Positions 51,751-55,641 of a stretch of 55,641 nucleotides of DNA are shown here, piece after piece (positions within the stretch are counted from its first letter, which is position 1; each line of letters opens with the position of its first letter). The notes beneath the pieces were generated by a model that was not told where the DNA came from, made no database searches, and was given only the letters and a program-made list of their open reading frames with translations. The translations under genes and the position numbers were made by a program. This DNA comes from Actinomycetota bacterium (lineage in GTDB: Bacteria; Actinomycetota; Geothermincolia; Geothermincolales; RBG-13-55-18). Location: the NCBI GenBank assembly GCA_030019255.1, contig JASEFK010000007.1, forward strand, positions 95,709 to 151,349. Direction: 5' to 3'.

Positions 51751-52896
51751 TCAGCCTCCGCTCCCGGCGTCTCTCTCCTCCAGGATGACCAGGTAATCGC
51801 GGTGGATGACCTCCTCGCATTCACCGCCGAGGCGCCCGGCGGCCTCCCTGGTATGCAGGCCCTTGACCCGGTTGACCTCCAAGGAGGACATGCCGCATAT
51901 CCCACGTGCTATATGCCGGCCACTGGCATCCACCACTTCCACGGCATCCCCGGCGTTGAACTCACCCCGGCATTCGATAACCCCGGCGGGCAGGAGGCTC
52001 TTTCCTCCGCTCAGCAGCGCCTCCCGCGCCCCGTCGTCAACCACTATGGTCCCCCGGGGCGTGGCGCCGAAAGCTATCCAGTGCTTCTGGCTCCGCAGGC
52101 GCCGGGGGGAGGGATGGAAATAGGTGCCCACTCTCTCTCCCTCCAGTACCCGCCTCAGCACCTCCGGCTCCCTCCCGGGAGCCACCACCGCCCCGATGCC
52201 CGCCGCATTGGCGATACGTGCCGCCTCCAGCTTGGCGCGCATCCCTCCCGAGGAATGCTCCCCGCCCGCCTTTCCGGCCGCCCGGACCAGCTCCGGCGTG
52301 ATCTCCTCCACTTCATGGATGATGCGGGCCTTCGGATCCCGCCGAGGATCCCCGGTGTACAGCCCCTCGATGTCCGAGAGCATGACCAGGAGTTCCGCCC
52401 CGGTGAGCACCGCCACCAGGGCGGCTAGGCGGTCGTTGTCCCCGAATCGTATCTCCTCCACGGCCACGGTGTCGTTCTCGTTGACCAGCGGCAGCACGCC
52501 GTGCTCGAGGAGCTTGCGGAAGGTGTTCCTGGCGTTTAGATACTGGCGACGGTGGGCGAAGTCGTACTGGGTGAAGAGGACCTGCCCCACCAGTATCCCG
52601 TGCCGGGCGAAGAGATCGGCGTAGGTGCGCACCAGGAGCCCCTGCCCCACCGAGGAGGCGGCCTGCAGGGTGGGGATGTCGCGGGGCCGTTCGGGCAAAC
52701 CCATGAGCTCCACGCCGGCGGCAATGGCTCCCGAGGAGACCAGGATGACCCGGGGACCCCGGGCGCGCACCCCGGCAACCTGGTCCACCAGGTTCCGCAC
52801 CTGCTCCCTGTCCAGGCGGCCCCGGGCATCACTCAGGGTGTAAGTACCCACCTTGACCACCAGGACCTTTACCGAGGGAAGTTTTCTCTCGCCCAT
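51751..52896 (-). CDS. proB: Glutamate 5-kinase
   Basis: First, usually proline-inhibited, step of proline synthesis; 381 residues. The amino-acid kinase domain has VVKVGTYTL, LVSSGAIAAG, and NENDTVAVEEIRFGDNDRLAALVA; a PUA domain forms the C-terminus (about 290-370, ECRGEFNAGDAVEVVDASGRHIARG). The ATG at 52896 has AGGAG 8 nt upstream; a GTG three codons earlier is less likely. It lies between obg and proA. Confidence 0.97.
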   Translation of the reverse strand: MGERKLPSVKVLVVKVGTYTLSDARGRLDREQVRNLVDQVAGVRARGPRVILVSSGAIAAGVELMGLPERPRDIPTLQAASSVGQGLLVRTYADLFARHGILVGQVLFTQYDFAHRRQYLNARNTFRKLLEHGVLPLVNENDTVAVEEIRFGDNDRLAALVAVLTGAELLVMLSDIEGLYTGDPRRDPKARIIHEVEEITPELVRAAGKAGGEHSSGGMRAKLEAARIANAAGIGAVVAPGREPEVLRRVLEGERVGTYFHPSPRRLRSQKHWIAFGATPRGTIVVDDGAREALLSGGKSLLPAGVIECRGEFNAGDAVEVVDASGRHIARGICGMSSLEVNRVKGLHTREAAGRLGGECEEVIHRDYLVILEERDAGSGG

Positions 52897-53254
52897 TCCC
52901 TGCACTCCTCAGGAATCGCCTTCCGGACCCGCCCTCACCGACATTCCATCGCGGCCGCGGGTCGAGCTCACTCCCGGCTATGGGCCAGCCCGGCCGATTT
53001 TACATTTAGGTTAACACAACCATCCCCGCCGGCGAGGTACCCCATGCTCCCATGCTCAGGCGCGTCCACCGTCCATCCCCCTCGGCGGGGGACAACCCGT
53101 AAGCTTGAAAGGCGTGATGCCCATTCTTTTCTTCCATCCTTTCGCCGGGGGACATCCCCCTGGTTCTAGGAATAGCGCGCCCGCATGTCCCGGGGATATG
53201 GAGGATAGAATTCGTTTCCCGAGGACCGTGGCAATTGAACCCTTGCCACCATGC
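52897..53254. other. Gap between obg and proB
   Basis: About 360 bp without a gene. A minus-strand TAAAAT (52997-53002) may be the -10 of proB; no strong -35 is seen. Two small GC hairpins (near 53078-53095 and 53147-53162) lack T-tracts. Confidence 0.35.
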
Positions 53255-54535
53255 TCACAGCTCGGGGAGGAAATCGAACACGTAATCGCCTATGACCACC
53301 GTGTCCCCCTCCCTGGCCCCCTGGCGCAGTAGCTCTTCTTCCACCCCCATCATCCTGAGCCGGGACTGCACGTAGGCCAGGGCCTGCGGCCTATTCAGGT
53401 CCAGCCGCTCCACCAGCCTCTCCACCGACTCGCCCAGCACGCGGTAATAACCCTCCTCCCGCACCACGCGGAAGCCCCTCTCCCGCCGGGGATCGAAGAC
53501 GTAGACCACCCTTTCCTCGACCTCCGGGTACCTCCCCCGGCTCCTGTGCTCCTCCACCAGGTCCGCGAGGCAGCCCACCAACTCCGGTATCCCCTGCCCG
53601 GTGACGGCGGAAACAGGAAAGAATTTCCATCTCCTCCTCTCCGCCTCCCCCCGTGCCTCCTCCAGGTAGGTCTCATGGACCACGTCCGTCTTGTTGGCCG
53701 CCAGAAGCTGGGGCCTCCGCAGGAGGCGCGGGCTGTAGGCCTCCAGTTCCCCCAGGACCGTCTCCAGGGCCCGACCCGGTGGCTCCATGGCCGCCCCGGA
53801 GACGTCCACCAGGTGAAGGAGGACCGCAGTCCTCTCTACGTGGCGGAGGAACCTCAACCCGAGGCCCCTCCCCTCGTGGGCTCCCCGGATGAGACCCGGC
53901 AGGTCGGCGATGACGAAGCTGCGCTCCTCGTCCACGCGTACCGTTCCCAGGGCCGGCTCCAAGGTGGTGAAGGGATAATCCGCTATGCGCGGCCTGGCGG
54001 CGGAGACGCGGGAAATGAGGGTGGACTTTCCGGCGTTGGGAAGGCCCACTACTCCCACGTCGGCCAGGAGCTTAAGCTCCAGCCTGATCCTTTTCTCCTC
54101 CCCCTTCTCCCCCTTCTCCGCGAAGTCGGGAGCCCTCCGCGCCGGTGTGGCGAAGGAGGCGTTGCCACGCCCTCCCCGCCCTCCCCTGGCCACCACCACC
54201 TCCTGCCCGGGACGGGAAAGGTCGGCCAAAAGGCGGCCCTCCCCGTCCCGGACTTGGGTGCCCACCGGTACGTCGAGGATTAGGTCCTTCCCGTCCGCTC
54301 CGCGGCGGTCGTTGCCCGAGCCGTTGCCTCCCCTTCCAGCCCGGAAACGCGCCCGGCGCGTGAATTCCACCAGGGTGTTCACGCTGTCCGATGCGCGCAG
54401 GATGACCGATCCTCCCCGCCCTCCGTCTCCTCCGTCGGGACCCCCCATTGGACGGTATTTTTCGCGGTGGAAGCTGACGCAGCCGTCGCCTCCGTCGCCC
54501 CCCCGCACCTGGATCTCTACCTCGTCTATGAACAA
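53255..54535 (-). CDS. obg: GTPase Obg
   Basis: Ribosome-assembly GTPase; 426 residues. The Gly-rich Obg fold (MFIDEVEI...GGDGGDGCVSFHREKY) spans about 1-158, the G domain has GLPNAGKST, DLPGLI and NKTD, and the C-terminal OCT domain (about 345-426) is complete. The TTG start at 54535 gives the family N-terminus and has GGAGG 9 nt upstream; an upstream ATG would add unrelated basic residues. It follows rpmA beyond a terminator, so it is probably expressed by read-through or its own promoter. Confidence 0.95.
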   Translation of the reverse strand: MFIDEVEIQVRGGDGGDGCVSFHREKYRPMGGPDGGDGGRGGSVILRASDSVNTLVEFTRRARFRAGRGGNGSGNDRRGADGKDLILDVPVGTQVRDGEGRLLADLSRPGQEVVVARGGRGGRGNASFATPARRAPDFAEKGEKGEEKRIRLELKLLADVGVVGLPNAGKSTLISRVSAARPRIADYPFTTLEPALGTVRVDEERSFVIADLPGLIRGAHEGRGLGLRFLRHVERTAVLLHLVDVSGAAMEPPGRALETVLGELEAYSPRLLRRPQLLAANKTDVVHETYLEEARGEAERRRWKFFPVSAVTGQGIPELVGCLADLVEEHRSRGRYPEVEERVVYVFDPRRERGFRVVREEGYYRVLGESVERLVERLDLNRPQALAYVQSRLRMMGVEEELLRQGAREGDTVVIGDYVFDFLPEL

Positions 54536-54613
54536 CGTCCCGTTCCTCCGTGGTGGCCCTTTTTTACCCGGCGCCTTTCGCCCCATCCCCGGCCTTGCCG
54601 AAGGCCGAAAATG

Positions 54614-54638
54614 AAAACCCCGGTACACCGGGGTTTTT
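54614..54638. terminator. Intrinsic terminator after rpmA
   Basis: AAAACCCCGG (54614-54623) and CCGGGGTTTT (54628-54637) form a 10-bp stem with A/T tracts on both sides. On the minus strand it lies 40 bp after the rpmA stop and before obg. Confidence 0.85.
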
Positions 54639-54677
54639 ACCGCTGAAGCCCTCCGGAGGACCTTCCGCGTCCGCGGA

Positions 54678-54938
54678 TCAGGCACCCTCCACGGGAATGA
54701 CGCTCACGAAATGGCGGTCGCCCGAGCGGTGGTACCTCACGTACCCGTCGACCTTGGCGAAGAGGGTGTAATCCTTTCCCAATCCCACGTTATCGCCGGG
54801 TTTTATCCTGGTACCCCGCTGCCGGACCAGGATGGAACCCCCGGTCACGAACTGGCCCCCGTAGCTCTTAACGCCCAGTCTCTTGGACCGGCTGTCCCTG
54901 CCGTTACGAGAACTCCCTACGCCCTTCTTGCTGGACAT
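54678..54938 (-). CDS. rpmA: 50S ribosomal protein L27
   Basis: An 86-residue ribosomal protein: [23 protein letters not shown] near the N-terminus and [17 protein letters not shown]-type C-terminus are diagnostic. The ATG at 54938 is 2 nt after the rplU stop and has GGGGAG 9 nt upstream; a TTG two codons earlier is too close to that site. No long cleavable N-extension of the Firmicutes type is seen. Confidence 0.97.
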   Translation of the reverse strand: MSSKKGVGSSRNGRDSRSKRLGVKSYGGQFVTGGSILVRQRGTRIKPGDNVGLGKDYTLFAKVDGYVRYHRSGDRHFVSVIPVEGA

Positions 54939-54940
54939 GC

Positions 54941-55324
54941 TCAATCACTCCCCTCGGAGCTCCGTTCTCTCTCCTCCTTGCCGCTTCCCTTCGCGGCGCC
55001 CTTCTTCCCCGTGGTGGCCGCGCTTATGCGGTCCACCCGGACCTCGGTGAAGAGCTGCCGGTGGCCACGCTTGCGGTGGTAACCCTTCTTGGGCCGGTAC
55101 TTGAAGACCACTATCTTCCGGCCCTTACCGTGCCCCAGGACGGTGCCCTCCACCTTGACCTTGCCGGCTTCCGGCCCCACCAGTACCTCTCCTTCTCCGC
55201 CGGCCATGAGCACCCGCTCAAAGATGATCTTCCCCCCCACCGGTATGTCGAGCTTCTCCACCCGGATCACCGAGCCGCTCTCCACCCGGTACTGCTTTCC
55301 TCCCGTCTCTATGACCGCATACAT
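54941..55324 (-). CDS. rplU: 50S ribosomal protein L21
   Basis: A 127-residue ribosomal protein: [16 protein letters not shown] at the N-terminus and [21 protein letters not shown] near residue 77-97 are diagnostic. The final 25 residues are a charged Lys/Gly/Glu tail beyond the usual length of about 103. GGAGG lies 10 nt before the ATG. First gene of rplU-rpmA. Confidence 0.97.
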   Translation of the reverse strand: MYAVIETGGKQYRVESGSVIRVEKLDIPVGGKIIFERVLMAGGEGEVLVGPEAGKVKVEGTVLGHGKGRKIVVFKYRPKKGYHRKRGHRQLFTEVRVDRISAATTGKKGAAKGSGKEERERSSEGSD

Positions 55325-55345
55325 CTCTATTCAACCTCCAGGGTC

Positions 55346-55354
55346 ATTTTAGCA
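55346..55354 (-). promoter_or_regulatory. Extended -10 box for rplU-rpmA
   Basis: Minus-strand TGC-TAAAAT (TAAAAT at 55346-55351) has the same TGn extension as the two leaderless starts. Transcription would begin near 55339, leaving a very short leader with the Shine-Dalgarno. The -35 region is weak. Confidence 0.5.
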
Positions 55355-55407
55355 CGGTTCAATAAGATAACACGGAGTCAGTGCCATGTAAAGGAAGGGA
55401 AAGGGGC

Positions 55408-55434
55408 GGGGCCGCCCGGAGACCGGGAGGCCCC
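55408..55434 (-). terminator. Terminator-like hairpin after the surface-protein gene
   Basis: Arms 55408-55419 and 55423-55434 pair over 12 bp with one mismatch around a 3-nt loop. It lies 21 bp past the stop of the upstream minus-strand gene. The following tract is C/T-rich rather than pure T. Confidence 0.55.
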
Positions 55435-55454
55435 TATATAAAACCCTCAACCGG

Positions 55455-55640
55455 TCAAAGCACGCAGCCCTCGGCGAAGTACCAATCCGTGGAGGGCTGT
55501 CCAGCCCCCACGGAGCTGTTGCCGTCGGTGATGCCTCCGAAGTTGAAGTAGGTTGCCAGTTCCGCCACCACGGGGAGCGAGGCCTTCACCTGGGTGGAGA
55601 CGTCGGTGGACTCCAGGCCGGGTATCTCGTCCACGTGCAC
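55455..55640 (-). CDS. Secreted surface protein, C-terminal fragment (5' end outside window)
   Basis: The last 61 residues of a longer protein. LPVVAELATYFNFGGITDG and STDWYFAEGCVL match the repeat pattern (ERPMYFNY, then WYFAEG) of large extracytoplasmic repeat proteins in Actinomycetota and Chloroflexota, where the domain has been grouped near DUF5719. This copy ends right after WYFAEG, so the final repeat is truncated. The gene is complete at its 3' end, with a hairpin after it. Function (adhesion, cell-wall hydrolase targeting) is unknown. Confidence 0.7.
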   Translation of the reverse strand: MHVDEIPGLESTDVSTQVKASLPVVAELATYFNFGGITDGNSSVGAGQPSTDWYFAEGCVL

Positions 55641-55641
55641 C

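Noticed and set aside
1-55641. CRISPR array, rRNA operon or prophage
   Set aside because: No regularly spaced repeats, no rRNA-like sequence and no phage structural, integrase or lysis genes were found on either strand.

Overview
The window is GC-rich, densely coded bacterial chromosome with no rRNA, CRISPR array or prophage. Several signs point to an anaerobic, deep-branching Actinomycetota (Geothermincolia-like lineages): high GC, TTG/GTG starts, probable leaderless genes with extended -10 boxes, a WYFAEG-type surface-protein tail, class III polyhydroxyalkanoate (PHA) synthase and oxygen-sensitive 2-hydroxyacyl-CoA dehydratase/benzoyl-CoA-reductase-type enzymes. The phylum call is an inference from gene content.

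Layout. 1-12.2 kb: a minus-strand arginine operon argC-J-B-D-F-R-G-H, followed by polX, a RemA-like gene and a Nif3-like gene cut by the window edge. The argC promoter carries two overlapping ArgR boxes. 12.2-19.4 kb: leuS, comEA, comEC and holA, all minus strand. 19.4-25.4 kb: a PP-loop RNA-thiolation-type enzyme, a small internally duplicated protein, a response regulator, an MTA/SAH-type nucleosidase, a histidine kinase and a four-helix membrane protein. A 94-bp inverted-repeat element sits between two of these genes and supplies the response regulator's stop codon. 25.5-32.7 kb: PHA metabolism (phasin-like protein, PhaE, PhaC) and a split MFE-2-like pair (SDR dehydrogenase plus hydratase 2), with a cysteine-rich Fe-S protein and a lipoprotein between them. 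33-35 kb: a PrcB-like lipoprotein and an AIM24-like protein.

35.2-43.3 kb is the most unusual region. Two dehydratase/reductase subunits are followed by a translationally coupled operon of two different ASKHA activases, a stand-alone protein resembling the C-terminal domain of acetyl-CoA synthase, and a CooC-type ATPase with the CxC metal site. A convergent acyl-CoA ligase follows. The four core genes match the order and sizes of bzdNOPQ-type ATP-dependent benzoyl-CoA reductase. The added acetyl-CoA-synthase-like/CooC pair is not part of any described system of this kind that I know.

43.8-55.6 kb: a CrtI/CrtISO-like FAD oxidoreductase, two paralogous lipoproteins, tRNA-Ala(GGC), and the conserved block rplU-rpmA-obg-proB-proA-nadD-LCP-rsfS. 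The window ends in the C-terminus of a secreted surface protein.

How they work together. The arginine genes form a complete ornithine-cycle pathway under ArgR. The SDR and hydratase 2 can interconvert enoyl-, (R)-3-hydroxyacyl- and 3-ketoacyl-CoA and so could feed PhaEC. The acyl-CoA ligase could activate the substrate of the dehydratase/reductase module.
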